Source of the DNA: Balanoglossus misakiensis
Lineage: Eukaryota > Hemichordata
Length of the DNA: 64,000 nucleotides
Assembly (NCBI GenBank): GCA_040954595.2
Contig: CM082598.2
Coordinates: forward strand, 9,982,001-10,046,000
Direction of reading: 5' to 3'
Below are positions 1 through 12,098 of this stretch, one piece after another (the stretch's first letter is position 1; each line of letters starts with the position of its first letter). The notes under the pieces were generated by a model. The model worked only from the letters and a program-made list of their open reading frames with translations. It had not been told where the DNA came from and ran no database searches. Both the position numbers and the translations under genes were made by a program.

Positions 1-179
1 ACCCTTGGTCAGATTGATTTGAAAATTGGTATACATGTACCTTATGTCAACCTCATACAGTCCTGTGTGTTTTGAGCTAATTTTATGAATTTTCTATTTT
101 TAGCTCTGCTGTCACTTGTGTCAGCCGAGCTGTGGCAGTAGGTTGATAAGTGTCCGTCCGTCCGTCGTCCGTCAACTTT

Positions 180-656
180 TGGTATTTCAATCTTCTTCTT
201 TAAAACAACTTGGCATATTTAGCTGAAATTTGGTTGGAATGTGTGTTATGGTGCCCCTACCTGATTTTATTAATTTGGATTTGATGGGGTCGTGAATATG
301 CAAATTAGATCTAAAAATAGAATTTTTAGCAAAAATCTTCTTCTCCATAACTACATGTACAATGGAGCTGAAATTTGTTAGGAATGTTTGTTATGGTGCC
401 CCTACCTGATTTTGTTAATTTGGATTTGATGGGGTCATGGATATGCAAATTAGATCTAAAAATAGAATTTTTGGCAAAAATCTTTTTCTCCCTAACTACT
501 TGTACGATGGAGCTGAAATTTGGTAGGAATGTGTGTTATGGTGCCCCTACCTGATTTTTTTTATTTGGATATGATGGGGTCATAAATATGCAAATTAGAT
601 CTAAAAATAGAATGTTTGGTAAAAAAAATTCTTCTCACTAACTACATGTACGATGG
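180..656. repeat. Tandem repeat, about 145-bp unit, three copies
   Basis: The phrase AGCTGAAATT recurs at 221, 366 and 511, and AGCTTAACATT follows at 656, a constant 145-bp spacing. Each unit also contains TGGTGCCCCTACCTGATTTT and a GATGGGGTC phrase at matching positions. Units differ by scattered substitutions, so the array is old. Confidence 0.85.
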
Positions 657-974
657 AGCTTAACATTCAATGTAATGCGGCAGCGGACTTTGACCCTCAG
701 TTGCTAATGTTGTAGGAGTCACATGTACTGGATAGTAGTTCAGGAAATAGGCCGAAATACGTAAGCAGACCAGTGATTTTCTTCCACGAAGGGAGTATGG
801 TACCAGCAATAATCAGAGATCAGGCTTCGTTGCCGTTCAAAAGTTCCTACTTCAGTCGTGACGTTGCAACTGGACGTTCAGTATGGGGGTAGGCCCGCAG
901 GTGGCCGTGGGGGTTATCAGGTCGCCCGTAATGGCACGCAGCTTCATGCAGCTGTATGGGACCAAAATAATACG

Positions 975-1880
975 CCCGATTCGGGGGTCACCTGTGACAC
1001 CTGCGTAACTCAATTATGTGCATGCGTAATTGTGGGGTCAATGAAAGGGATGCTAGCATGGTATTTGTTGCACATGGATCAATATGAAGTCCAATTTTCC
1101 TGTCAAGTTGTGGGCGACCTTATGTGACATTTCACCTACTTTTGCTTTGTGAATAACAGCAGATGCATGCAGCTTTGGCGTGGGGGGGGGGATATACGGA
1201 TGGGACCATAAGGGTATACCAAAGGCGGGGTCACCTGTTGCACCTGCCTAATTCATTATTGATTTTGTACATTTAATTTTACACTAACCAGCAGGGCGAT
1301 ATGTGTGGTTTTTGTTCCACTGAGACGAATGTAAGTGTCAGTTGGTTTTTGCCCAAACGTATAAGGTGATTTGAATGACCTTGTCGAACAGTGCCATATC
1401 TCAGCACGTTGTACAGGTGCAGCTTTGGTATTTGGAGGGATGAAATTATCATGAAATGCCAAATACAGGGGACACCTGCTTGATTCATGTATTACGTGCA
1501 TACCTAATCATGGTAGGCAAAGTGAAAGGGCTGCAAATGTAGGATTTGTTGCACAAGACATAAACAGGAATGAAATTTTTCTGTCAAATTTTTGAATGAC
1601 CTCAGGTGTCCATTGACCTGCTTTCCATATGTTAGCATGCACATCATATATAGCCACGTGTTTGGAGGGGTAGGGTAGGACCCTCTGCGTCATGAAATGC
1701 TAAATTCCTGGGGCCACCTGTAACTTACTTGCGTAACTCATTATTATGGCCATATCTAATTTGACAAACCCAGAGGGCGAGGATTTTCCGTTGTCTTGAA
1801 TATGAACCAAATAAGAATCCTAATTTTTTGGCCCAATTTTGGGTACCCTCAGCTGACCTTTGAAGTACTTACTGAAGTAC
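975..1880. repeat. Tandem repeat, about 240-bp unit, four diverged copies
   Basis: The motif CACCTG followed by a CACCTGCxTAAxTCATTA-like phrase and GTGCATACCTAATT recurs near 990, 1230, 1470 and 1713. The same module appears twice at 32361 and 32598 (spacing 237 bp). No coding potential is seen. Confidence 0.7.
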
Positions 1881-2861
1881 TTACAATGTAGAAGTTCACC
1901 TTCGGTTGTTGTGTTTGTACTTGTAGGACATGCATTTCGGGTGGTTGCCTACTTCCCCATATCTCAACATCGAGAGCAAATACATACGGCCTACGCATTT
2001 GAATGGTACAACCCTGAATGGAGTCTAATGGTTATTCACTCTATGCTTGGGCCCCTTCAACGCTGCTTGCAGCTTTAATTCAATTCTGATATCAGAAATA
2101 TTCAATGTCTGTGTCTGTTCATAGACCCTAGAGAAAGAAGGACGCGCAACTGCGGCAAAGATCAAAGGGTTTGGGGATGATCGGTATGACGATGTTCTTT
2201 TGCATATAATTAACACCTAGGACGGTGGCACGCGTGAATCTCCACTTTGGCACGCGTCGATTGCATTATTAGCATATCATTAACATATCACCAAAAAATA
2301 AACGCAACTCTGTGATGCGCGACAGTAACCAAAACTGGCACTCCTATATTTCAGCAGCCACTGCGTTTTTTTCTAAAATTCAAAAAGTATTACGTTTCTG
2401 TGCTATTTATTATGGTTTGGTGTTCGTCTGTCGGTTGAACGGTCATTTCTAGTGCCACAGGCTTCATTTAAACATTGTAAACAAATCATCCATGTTTTTT
2501 GCATGTCCGACTGGGCACTCATACTTCTTGGAAATGCTGACACTTTTCGTACTAATTTTATGTTTGCGTGAAGCATTGAAACAAAAATTGTGGTTTAGGG
2601 GCATTTTATTTCGCAGTGCGTGAACAATGAAACAGATTTCACGAAAACTATTTGTAAACAAACTTTGTGGATTTTCACGTGTGCGCTATGGCCGCCATCT
2701 TGGTTTCTCATGGTTGACGACGACAGGAAACCCTAGGTACCGTTAGCTCACAGCCTTGTCAAATACCGGGACTGTTAGACAAAAGATGCTTGTTGGTCTG
2801 TTCCAGGGCTGACTGAAAGACATTGCTTGTACCACAGTGTCCTTGACGCTATTTTTTTAGG

Positions 2862-4243
2862 TCCCACTGGTATGTACCATGGGACCTTATGGGATCGGTT
2901 GCGTCTGTATGTATGGATGTCCACATCAAAAACTTGAAAACCGCTGCGCGTATGACCTCGATATTTGGTGTGTAGATGAAGGCAGGGCTGTAGATGGGAG
3001 TTTGTTCAAATGAAGTTGTCATTGCCAAAAAAATGCAAAGTTGCTGGAAAAATGTGTAATTGGTCAAAACTCAGGAACTCAACAACCCTTGGTCAGATTG
3101 ATTTGAAAATTGGTATGCATGTACCTTATGTCAACCTCATACAGTTAAGTCCTGTATGTTTTGAGCTAATATTATTGATTTCCTATTTTTTATGCATTTT
3201 TTTTTATTTTTCCATGTTATTGGTAAAAAGTCTTCATTTCTGAAAGTGATGGGCTTACTAATGATTGTCTGAGTAACCATAGTTTTCTTCAAATTGTTGC
3301 AAAATTTGCATATTTATAATTTTGAGCAATATTTGCCATTTTTGATCAAAATTTTTTTTCTTTAAAACCGCATGCCAGATTGCTTTGCAATTTGGTAGGC
3401 ATGTTCGTAGGGGTAGCCTAAGTAATATGTTGTAAAAAAATGTGATATTTTCATAAATGTGTTGTCGGGGAAACTTTTGCAATTTTTGACAAAAATTGTT
3501 TTCTCTGAAACCGCTTGTCATATTGCATTGAACTTTGGCAGCATGTTCCTTGTAGTGATTGAAGTAAGATATTGTACAATTTTGGTGATATTTGCATATT
3601 TGTGTTTTTGCCACTTTTGAACAAATATTTTCTGTGAAACTGCTTGTTGGATTGCTTTGAAATTTGTTTTTTCTCTGATTGCTTTGAAATTTAGGATATA
3701 ATTTCATAACACATACATGTACATGTGCAACTATTATTCAATTCTGATATCAGAAATATTCAATATTTTATAGCGAGTTTTTTTGTAAGTTTCTTTGTTT
3801 TTGGCATGGTTAGTAAATCTTCTCCTAAACCAATTGTCCAGTTGTTTTGAAAGTTACTGTTTACAAGGAGTTGTTACTCCCAACTTTGACATGTTTACAT
3901 AACTTTAATAGGCCTGCTGTTACAGAGACCACTTGCTATTACATTTTTAATTACCAGTGGCAGGTCAGTGTGTGTCTGCCTGTCTGTTCCAGGGCTGACT
4001 GAAAGAAGTTGCTTCTCATGTGTGTTTGTACAGACAATTTTTGGTCAATTTTTTTACTAGCACCACTGGTAAGACTGCCATGACACATGACAGTTTATTG
4101 GGAATGTTCCTTGTTAATTTTTTTTACATTCCATATCGTAAGATCATATCTGCTTGCAATGTCACCTGTAATTTTTATTCTGGTGTGTCACTGTTTCCAC
4201 ATAATCCTCAAATGGGACCACAGTGTCCTTGACGCTATTTTTT
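2862..4243. repeat. Long non-coding repeat element, copy A
   Basis: It begins with TTTAGGTCCCACTGGTATG directly after the right border of the preceding copy and ends with the same CAGTGTCCTTGACGCTATTT border at 4219-4241. A near-identical left part (ACCATGGGACCTTATGGGAT, TTGCGTCTGTATGTATGG) occurs at 31858-31900. The centre (3290-3700) has degenerate repeats of a phrase with 'ccgcttgtcatattgcattgaa'-type wording. No protein is recognised; the 149-residue minus frame at 3258-3707 has no family features. Confidence 0.6.
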
Positions 4244-4999
4244 AAATTGTGGGAATTTCGACTCTACTGATATTTCTTTGATTTTTGGTTTATTTTGCCA
4301 TAAATAAGTGTTATCTTGATATACTATCCTGCAATATCATTTAATAAACAGAATTCAAGCATATCCGAAATTATTTAAAGCTTAAAGTTTTTTTTATCCA
4401 GTTGCAACTCATGGATCTTTAAAGAGTACACTATCATGACATGTGCAGCTCCATAAACTCAAAATGGTGCTGTTTGACAACTGAGGAAAGTGATAAGATT
4501 GAAGTATATTATGGATTACTACTGTGCTAAAAGTGGCAACTATAGAAGGTTTAATACATGAACAGTATATTTTTCATTTATCCATAGCCATTACACATAC
4601 AGGTTAAATGTCTTCATTCAAACTTCATATTAGGACAATACACTATATGTATATCATACATATATATGTCAATTTAAGTCTCATTATGATTTGTTGTTTT
4701 ATATGCCACTTATTTTTCTTATACACTGAAAGTATTACTAGGTTAATATTTTGATAGAAAATTATCCATAGCCATTTTGCTGACACATTTGACCTGTTCA
4801 ATTCAACCATGGCTGGCAGTGTTTTCTTTATCCATTTATTCAAAATGGATTGACAATAACATTGATATAGTGATGTTTTTATTTTATTTTTTGCCAGGAG
4901 TGTGTAATATGTCAAATTTTTAAATTGGCCAAATATTATCTTAAGTTAATTCTTCATTCTACACATTATTAGGTCTTCCATTTTCTTTTATTCACACAG
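4244..4999. other. AT-rich intron sequence, nothing recognised
   Basis: The stretch leads into the pyrimidine-rich acceptor (TTTTCTTTTATTCACACAG) of the RMC1 exon at 5000. No conserved frame or repeat seen elsewhere in the window was found here. Confidence 0.6.
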
Positions 5000-5225
5000 C
5001 GGTTGTCCACAGCTAATGAAGAAATCATTGAAGTTCTGTTGTCAAAGCATCAAGTACTTACAGCACTGCGATTTATCCGTAGTGTTGGTCAGATTGATTC
5101 AGTATCTGCCAGGAAATTCTTGGAGGCTGCTTACACCACTGATGACAAAATGCTATTCCATACTGTCTTTAAATTCTTTGAGGACAGAAATCTGCGATTG
5201 AGAGGACATCCAAGATTCGTTTCAG
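5000..5225 (+). CDS. RMC1: RMC1 (regulator of MON1-CCZ1) penultimate coding exon
   Basis: RMC1 (C18orf8/Mic1, Bulli in Drosophila) is the third subunit of the Mon1-Ccz1 exchange factor that activates Rab7 on late endosomes and autophagosomes. The exon opens after TTCACACAG and closes at TTTCAG before GTATTA. It reads RLSTANEEIIEVLLSKHQVL and then ALRFIRSVGQIDSVSARKFL and FFEDRNLRLRGHP. These lines follow the C-terminal Mic1 domain of human RMC1 nearly residue for residue. The exon ends in phase 1 and joins cleanly to 7522. A frame starting with TTG at 5003 is not the true start, because this is an internal exon; earlier exons must lie left of the window or hidden in the repeat region. Confidence is high from sequence similarity plus two matching splice sites. 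Confidence 0.92.
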
Positions 5226-5637
5226 GTATTAGTCATTAAAGCTCCATTAGCTGTAATTTAGCGCAATGTTTTCAGTATTTTTGTTTTGTGTATGTACTGC
5301 AATTTCTTGTTTAATTTCCAGAAATATGATGAAATGCTCAGTGTCCAGGCTATAAACACATCATATATGTGTATAGAGAGCATTGTTATTGTTCAAAATT
5401 TGTATTCTAGTCCAGACTAGAATTCAGTCGTCAACAATAACAATGCACGCACACACATACATGCTATGTTGACAAGCTATCCACTTGGTATATAAGCATG
5501 TTGTCTGGAGTAGAACAAGTAAATGCATTTGGCACACAGAACAAAAATGCTGACAATAAAGCCAAAAGATGAAGCTAATGTCCCTTTTAGTATACTTCAC
5601 TCTCCACCCAATATTACTTTGAACTATTGTATGAACG

Positions 5638-7061
5638 TTAAAGGGACAAAGTCACCCTCTCGCTGCCCTTTTTTCCATTAAGGGGTCTTTTCACACCTTT
5701 AAGTGCCCTTTCATGCCTGGACGTGCTTGGCTTATCATTAGTTCCCGTACGTTTTGAACGACGCATTGTGGCCAGAAATGCTGGTAAAAAAAAAAACACA
5801 CGCCTGAAAGTTGCTATTGTTTCTCGACAAGTTTTCAAAAGTACTACTACAGCAACATGATTCCTTTGGGACTATTATTATGACATTTTGGAGCAAAAAA
5901 GAATATGCAGGAAAACGCTACAGTGGTGGACAAAACACCAAAAGAAGAAAATATGGAAATCAATTCAACACTTAAATAAAAATTTAATACTTTTTTGTCC
6001 ATCAGAATAAAGCCCATGGAAAACATTTTGGATTTGCCAGTCATTCAAATTTACTAAGACTAAAACTTTGTGTTCTCACATACTGCACTTATTCTCCTTC
6101 CATTAGGATTATTACTGTAGATTTGCTGTATGTCAAATGCGTATATATATATATCTTGCTAAAAATTCACAAACAAGCAGTTAAAATTCGAAGAGTTTAT
6201 TTCAAAACAAGAAAAAACATTATATACATAGATTTTAAAGTAGATGCCTAAATATGTAAACATGAATTACCCGGTAAATAAAATCAATTTTGATTTTAAA
6301 AAAATAATCTAGGCAAGGAAAACACATATCTGATCAATATTACCACAATGACAAATATCCCCTGCAGAAATCATTTTGCCCTTCCTACTGATATTATGGG
6401 GTACAGGTTGAATACAGATGGTACAAATGCCTGGCAGTCAAAGATCACCGCAAGTGAAGGCACTTTATTATCTATGTATTTATTGTTTTTTAGTTTGTTG
6501 TGTGCTACAAAATACTTTCATATGTGTAATACAATGCAAGCAAAAACAGAAAGAAATGCGTTACTGGTGAATCTGAATCCATGGCTTAATCTGAATCTGA
6601 AATTGACATCAACTTCGAAAACAAATATAGCAGGTAATCGGCAATCACGATCTCACGCTTGCCATACAATGTAGTATGTAGTATTTTCTGCGGGAGTAAT
6701 TTTGCCAACATTACACCTGTTTGGAATCGTTATACTAGTATTTAATTATACAGGTAAATTTTTGGGTATATCTGAGGTCAAAAAAAATTCTGAGGTCAGG
6801 GTTCTGAGGTTCTGAAACTTCTGAGGGCTCTGACTCAGAGGGCTCTGAAAAGTCAACTCTACCCAAGAAAATGAATAATCGGTCTCTACCATTTATTCAT
6901 TTTGGCGAGATTTACTCTCATATCCTACAAACTGGATGGAAGTTGTGTATGGTCAAACGTTGATTCACTATTTATCTGCATGTAGAATAACATAAACTGT
7001 GTCTTGTATCAAACATAAATAATGGAAAAAGGGCAGCGAGAGAGAGACTTTGTCCCTTTAA
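5638..7061. mobile_element. Inverted-repeat element, AAAGGGACAAAGTC family (M1)
   Basis: The left end, TTAAAGGGACAAAGTC followed by a pyrimidine stretch and GCTGCCCTTTTTTCCATTA, is mirrored at the right by AATGGAAAAAGGGCAGCGAG and GACTTTGTCCCTTTAA. The inner right part (6870-7015: TTTATTCATTTTGGCGAGA, TTGATTCACTATTTATC) is shared with M2-M5. At about 1.4 kb this copy is larger than the others and may be two ends plus inserted DNA. It sits inside the last RMC1 intron. Confidence 0.7.
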
Positions 7062-7521
7062 GAATAGGATGCACACAGTACATTACATATTAGTTTCTTT
7101 GTGTGCTACCGACAAAAGATACAGCTAATGTCCCTGTAAGGATGTACGTTCAGTAAAATTAAAAGTATTGTCATTTATTTTAATTGTTGATTTATGGATT
7201 ATCCTGTGTGTGTATAATGGAAACCTGTGATAAAAATAGGGGTCGCCGCACATGTTTTTGAAATACAGAGCCATGAGTTAAGTCTATATTGGAAGAAAAC
7301 TGCTGACTCAGTATTTTTCACCAATGCTTTGCCTATGGGCAAAATTTTTAGCACAATTTATCTCAAAATAGAGTGTGGTGACCACAAGATATGACAATAT
7401 TAAAAGTATGTTATCTAGCAATGATCAATGTTATCCTATGGGAAAAAGATTCACATGCACTGTTTATCAGTGTATCTTCTGCATCCTTAACATATCATTC
7501 TTTTCTGTGTTTTTTTATCAG

Positions 7522-7601
7522 GTGAACACTGTGAGCAGTATGTGAAACATTTTGAAGATTTGTTTGGTTCTGAAAGTTTTATGTCTCAAATAGTCATCTA
7601 G
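7522..7601 (+). CDS. RMC1: RMC1 final coding exon
   Basis: After a poly-T tract and ATCAG the exon completes the Gly codon split at 5225 and reads GEHCEQYVKHFEDLFGSESF, ending MSQIVI and TAG at 7599-7601. Human RMC1 ends with a GEHCEEHVAFFKQIFGDQAL-like stretch, so both frame and length match the family C terminus. This fixes the gene's plus-strand orientation and its 3' end. About 2.3 kb of intron, mostly the M1 element, separates it from the previous exon. Confidence 0.92.
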
Positions 7602-9059
7602 AGATACCAGAAACAATCCATACTACCAAGACAACATAGGACTTTTGCGTTGTTGGCAATCGCAAGGATTTTAAACTCCTGTCACGTGGGGGCGCTCCAC
7701 ATTTTGTAAAAAAGGTTGGCTACACTACATTCAGTCACATAGGCAACTGCTACATCATGCCTGAAGACGTTCACAAAATGAACATGAAGGACGAATCAAG
7801 AAATATTCCTCCTTTCAAAGCAACATCAGTTGTGTACAAAAAAATGGACGCAAGCCATCGTTTATGTTATTCTACATGTGGATCTATAGGGAATCAACGT
7901 TTGACCACACACTTCTTTCATCCCGTTTGTGGGATATGAGAATTAATATGAATAAATGGTAGAGACCAATTTATATCATTTTGGCGAGTTTTTCACGCTT
8001 GTGTCTATAAGGTCCTTGGGAGGATAGGATTCTATATTCTCTTTTGAAATAACATAACAAGAACTAATTAGAAATTGGTGAGTGGATCAGTGTTTCCTTC
8101 AAATATAATCAACTTGGTTTTTACATTGACATATCAAAGAAACTAATTATAACACTGGGTTTGTGCTATCCTTTGTCACAGTCGCAAATTGTGAATAAAG
8201 CATTTTGTGGCGAAAAAATGACAATGAGTTTGCCACGTGTGGTGGAATGGCAATTTCTCCAGCTGATGAAGCATTTCAGGTACTCTTTATTTTGGTCAAT
8301 AAAGAAGACCACCAAAATGAGTTTAATTTTACAGTTTGATTAAAAAGGAAAAATAAACTTCAGCAACTATGGTAACAAACTGTGTACAGTGTACCAAGGA
8401 TAGATCAAACCCATATATCTGCAAAACTAGATAAGATAGCGGAAACTGGGTCTTTGGATGATTCTATTACAAAGTCCAATTAAGTCATATGTGACACGTA
8501 CGCTTACATGCCTTACAAGTTACACATTCTCTTTGATTGAGGTGATCAGAGACTTACTAAATACATTCCTATATTGAACTGGTCAAAAGGGATTTTTGTA
8601 TGTCAGATTGGTTGTAGACTCGACTCGATCTTGACACTACGCCATGATATTTTACAATTTTAAAATTTGAAGTTCAGTTTGGTTACAGAACTGTTTAATA
8701 TCAAACTTCTGTTACCAAAACGACTGGTGTCAAAATCTGTACAAGTCTGTCATAATAGGAAAATACACACACCCCTTTGAGCCCAGTAAAGCTTTCGACA
8801 CAACAACTAACCCTTGATATAATGTTGTGTATGGGCATAGACCCTGGAGGAAGAGTGATGAACAACTGCGGCAAAGATCAATGGCAATCAACTACTTCCT
8901 GGCATAAACATGGCTGGGATCACGGTCAATAATCCAGGGTCTACGGTATTGGGTATAAAACGTTTTGGGATCAAAGGTTAAGATCGCCTTCAAATTCAAG
9001 GTCAAAACGCATTTTTTTTAAAGTCCCTTTTCACTCATGTATATGATTCATTGAGACCT
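7602..9059. other. RMC1 3' flank with a MITE fragment (M2)
   Basis: 7860-7990 repeats the inner part of the AAAGGGACAAAGTC element family (TTCTACATGTGGATCTATAG, AATAAATGGTAGAGACCAA) without its ends. 8820-8895 resembles 2095-2185 (ACAACTGCGGCAAAGATCAA), a small dispersed repeat. The rest shows no gene. Confidence 0.55.
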
Positions 9060-9084
9060 TTATCGGATTGGTTGCGTCCTATAT

Positions 9085-9169
9085 CTCTGTCTGTCTGTCT
9101 GTCTGTCTGTATGTACGTACGTGTATGTATGTACGTGTATGTATGTATGTATGTATGTATGTATGTATC
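9085..9169. repeat. Microsatellite: GTCT then GTAT/GTAC tetranucleotides
   Basis: (TCTG)n passes into (TATG)n with TACG interruptions. It directly precedes the LINE fragment. Confidence 0.9.
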
Positions 9170-9900
9170 GAAGATGAAATTGTGAGTTATATACAACATT
9201 GGTTTGACTTGAACCAATCATCAACAAGATCCTTCTTTTTTACTCCAAAATCAGCTGGTGGAATGGGGTTAATTAACCCACATATCATGTTTTATGCCAA
9301 ACACTTCATTCTATTTATCAGTTATAAACAATGACGACCCCAAGGTACGCCAGGCAGCAAGGCAATCACTTAATCTACATATGGAGAAACGGAAAGCTGT
9401 TTGCACAAGCAATGACTCCCCAAATTTTGCCGGATTTGCTCTCGATGACAGTAATAATATCACAAAACAGTCAAAAATAAATTGGCCAAAGCCCATGTGG
9501 ATAAATCTGCATGAAATGTGCAAACGTGAAGCCATCTACATGTTTAGGAAAGGTGATAAATATATTTATGAAATGTCGCTCGATGAAGAGGTATCAATAA
9601 CATTTGATTGAGCTGAGATGTTTTACACAATGTATAAACAAACCAGGTTGAAGCAATACGAGAAAGATCTTAAGGCAAAGTCCTCTCAGGGGAGAGTACT
9701 TAGAGAAGCGGGAAATGTTCTTCATTCAATTTCAGCTACGTATCTCAATAACCATAATATTGATGATATACTATAGGACATATGTTGCTAATAATGCTAA
9801 TTATTTTCCAACTACTCCAAATTTACTTAGAAATAAAAATAGAATGGAAAACGATGTGTCTTGTCTACTATGGTACGGGTTTATGTATGCGTGTTATATG
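9160..9900 (+). pseudogene. Decayed non-LTR retrotransposon (LINE) 3' pol fragment
   Basis: The plus strand reads RSFFFTPKSAGGMGLINPHI and MFYAKHF, then after a frame change NNDDPKVRQAARQSLNLHM, later KQYEKDLKAKSSQGRVLREA, and finally VANNANYFPTTPNLLRNKN. The order 'GG-GL-NPHIMYYAKH', a region of charged helices, and a late 'LPTxxNL' segment is typical of the part following reverse transcriptase in LINE ORF2 proteins. At least three frame changes and internal stops show that it is dead. No RT catalytic motif remains. The family is not assigned. Confidence 0.72.
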
Positions 9901-10185
9901 TGAGATGTGACCCCGCCCCCCTATAAAGTTTGCGTATCCGAACCGATCGCATAACCGAACCAAAAGCCTGTCCCCCTAGCTGTTCGGATAATCAACGTTC
10001 TACTGTATTAGCAGTGCCCGGGTCATTGCTTCAAAATCGAAGAGAGTTGACTGTGTGTCCAGACCCTGTGCATGAGTCTATCTAAAACACACTGGGTATG
10101 GAGACCAGGCTACTGAAATTGTGATGTTAATGTATTATGTTGTATGTCAAAACATTTGTATTACCAATAAAACAAATCCATAACT
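9901..10185. other. No feature recognised
   Basis: The sequence is short and unremarkable. It lies downstream (minus-strand sense) of the PRKDC-like exon, but no continuing exon of that gene was found in it. Confidence 0.5.
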
Positions 10186-10263
10186 TTACCTGAGGATATT
10201 CTCTAGCAATGTCTTGCAAAATTTCATGCACAGCTTGTGATTCCTTCTTGTCCAACAAAGCAA
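10186..10263 (-). CDS. Orphan PRKDC-like (DNA-PKcs) exon, FAT region
   Basis: On the minus strand the stretch after TACGTCCATGGTCAG reads MFALLDKKESQAVHEILQDI and AREYPQ, then a donor GTAAAG. Human DNA-PKcs has a similar MVALLDK...AV...I...YPQ segment at the end of its FAT domain, just before the kinase region. The exon-like borders (pyrimidine tract plus AG, CAG/GTAAAG) support a real exon. No neighbouring PRKDC exon is visible on either side, and the flanking genes are unrelated. It may be a transposed or rearranged gene fragment. The family call rests on a short match from memory. Confidence 0.42.
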   Translation of the reverse strand: MLCWTRRNHKLCMKFCKTLLENILR

Positions 10264-10305
10264 ACATCTGACCATGGACGTAAAAAGAGAAGGACTTCGG
10301 ACTGC

Positions 10306-11170
10306 CGCTTAAGCCCATTCACACCTGTTGTGTTCTCTTTGCCTATCCTGTCCTTTGACGTCAGGTGACCGTTGCCGCTGTCAACGTACACAGTGACACA
10401 CCCCCTCGGGTACTCTCAGCAGTACTCACAAAATCTTGCTGTTAAAGTCACACAGAAGTGGTAAATTACTGTAAAATTATCACCATTTAGGGCGTCCTTT
10501 TTGGGATTATAAAAGTTGGTAAACATTTCTTATCAGCGACTCAAATTGTTTTGCATTCACATGTGTATAAAAGGGACGGGGTCATCTCCCTCTACGCGCG
10601 TCCACAGCAGCAGGGCTAAAAGGTCACAATGGCGGATCCAGTGATGTGTTTACTGTATATGGTACTCTTGAATTTGCTTTTTAAACGTCGTCGACGCCGA
10701 TTTCATGGGCATTTGAATGACCCGAGACCCGTTTATGGTAACCTTTCATTGGAGGTTGCGATTGGAAGACTGCAGTCCATGCTACAAAATCGTCGTCGGA
10801 GGTCGAGTTTGCAAATCCTGTGTATGTGCCTTGGCCATTTCCGCGTCACTCCAATTGTTGCCTCGAGACACTGCTTCGGCCATTGTTTTAGTAAAGTGAA
10901 CCTCAACGCTTAATGCAGACAATGCTTAATGAGACAAACCGCGTCGGTAGAGTGCGTTTAGATCGGCGTTTAGTGCGGTGTTTCTGTTCACACGTGATTT
11001 GAATCGCTGCTTAGTGCGGCGCCCCGACCCAGGTCCCACCCCTCAACACCGTCCCAGAAAAAGAGCGGCGCAGGGCCGCTCTCACCTTTTCACACGTGGC
11101 ACTTACAAATTAACGCCGCCCTCGGGCCGCTGCTGGGGCGGCGTTGACGGCACGTGTGAAAGGCACTTAT
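10306..11170. mobile_element. Possible PIF/Harbinger-like element
   Basis: The left edge CTTAAGCCCATTCACACCTG and the right edge CACGTGTGAAAGGCACTTAT form an imperfect inverted pair ending in TTA/TAT. Inside, a plus-strand frame from 10629 contains KRRRRRFHGHLNDPRPVYGN, loosely like the arginine-rich start of Harbinger transposases. No DDE catalytic domain is seen. An unrelated GC-rich intergenic origin is possible. Confidence 0.35.
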
Positions 11171-11572
11171 AATTCCAAAAGTTAATTTGATATGTAAATT
11201 TGCGGTTTATTGATTAGACTTTGCAACATGTCCCTACTTCAGGTTATCATGATGTGAGAACAATATCAATCAAGTTTCATAACATTTTGTGCAAGAATAT
11301 ATCTCCAATGTTAGATGCAATAACTGGTGTCAGGAATTTCTGCCCAATCCTAGTAAACATTACCAGTACAAAACAGCCGAATCTACATTACAGACACCAG
11401 ATCTAAGCAAAATATTTAAAGGCCAAGTAGATACATCTTTTTCTACATTTTCAGAAACATTGCTTTTGATTTTAAATGACAATACAAAAATACAAAAATA
11501 TCCAAAATTGAAAATATGTACATTGTGTACTGAAAATAGAAAATGCTGTTGGTTTAACAATGTTATTTATTA

Positions 11573-11665
11573 TTTGGGTACAATTCGCTCCATATAGCAC
11601 TCGCCTCGTGCTATATGTCTCGAATTGTACCCAAATCTCGTGTATACCGCCTGCGGCGGGGTTTA
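11573..11665. repeat. Hairpin-forming repeat, one of an inverted pair with 16300-16395
   Basis: TTTGGGTACAATTCG ... CGAATTGTACCCAAA makes a local hairpin, and GTGTATACCGCCTGCGGCGG follows. The reverse complement of the whole stretch occurs at about 16300-16395 (GGCGGGTATACACAAGATTT, GGTACAATTCGAGACATGTA). Confidence 0.75.
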
Positions 11666-12098
11666 TTGCTTAATTATTTTGTGGGTGAGATTATCTGTAT
11701 TGGCGGCCATTTTGAAAAATTGGTTGCCATGGAAACTCATCAACAGATATTGTGGCTCGCTATCTGAATTTGTTTAGTACACATTAATGCACATCTGAGC
11801 CAAGTTTTGTGCTTTTATCACAAAATGCACAATCGATCTGTTATGCCGCTCCTCTGTAGACATTAAACTGTGTGTTATCCTTTATTCTGTATTTATAACT
11901 ATTTCGGTGACCACAAATACTTTGTAAATCACCCTTTCTATAGTTTCTGGTTTCAAATATCATAATCTGAAATTACATTGGTGTTCTTCAGTCGTTATTT
12001 TGTGGGAAAGATTAATGTAGTGGCGGCCATTTTGAAAAATGGTTGCCGTGGCTACCCGTTAACAGATATTTAAGTGGCTCGCTATCTGAATTTGCTTA

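Larger units (their letters stand above)
1..2862. repeat. Long non-coding repeat element (copy Z, cut by window edge)
   Basis: Positions 1-75 closely match 3084-3160, so the window opens inside a dispersed repeat. The right border is the phrase CAGTGTCCTTGACGCTATTT near 2836-2858, which recurs at 4219-4241 and 32817-32840. Inside are two tandem arrays described separately. No open frame in the stretch resembles a protein. Some of 1900-2800 may be unrelated intron sequence, because only the flanks and arrays are clearly shared. This lies 5' of the visible RMC1 exons and is probably RMC1 intron. Confidence 0.55.

Noticed and set aside
3258-3707. 149-codon minus-strand frame
   Set aside because: Lies in a dispersed non-coding repeat and has biased Lys/Asn/Phe composition without motifs.
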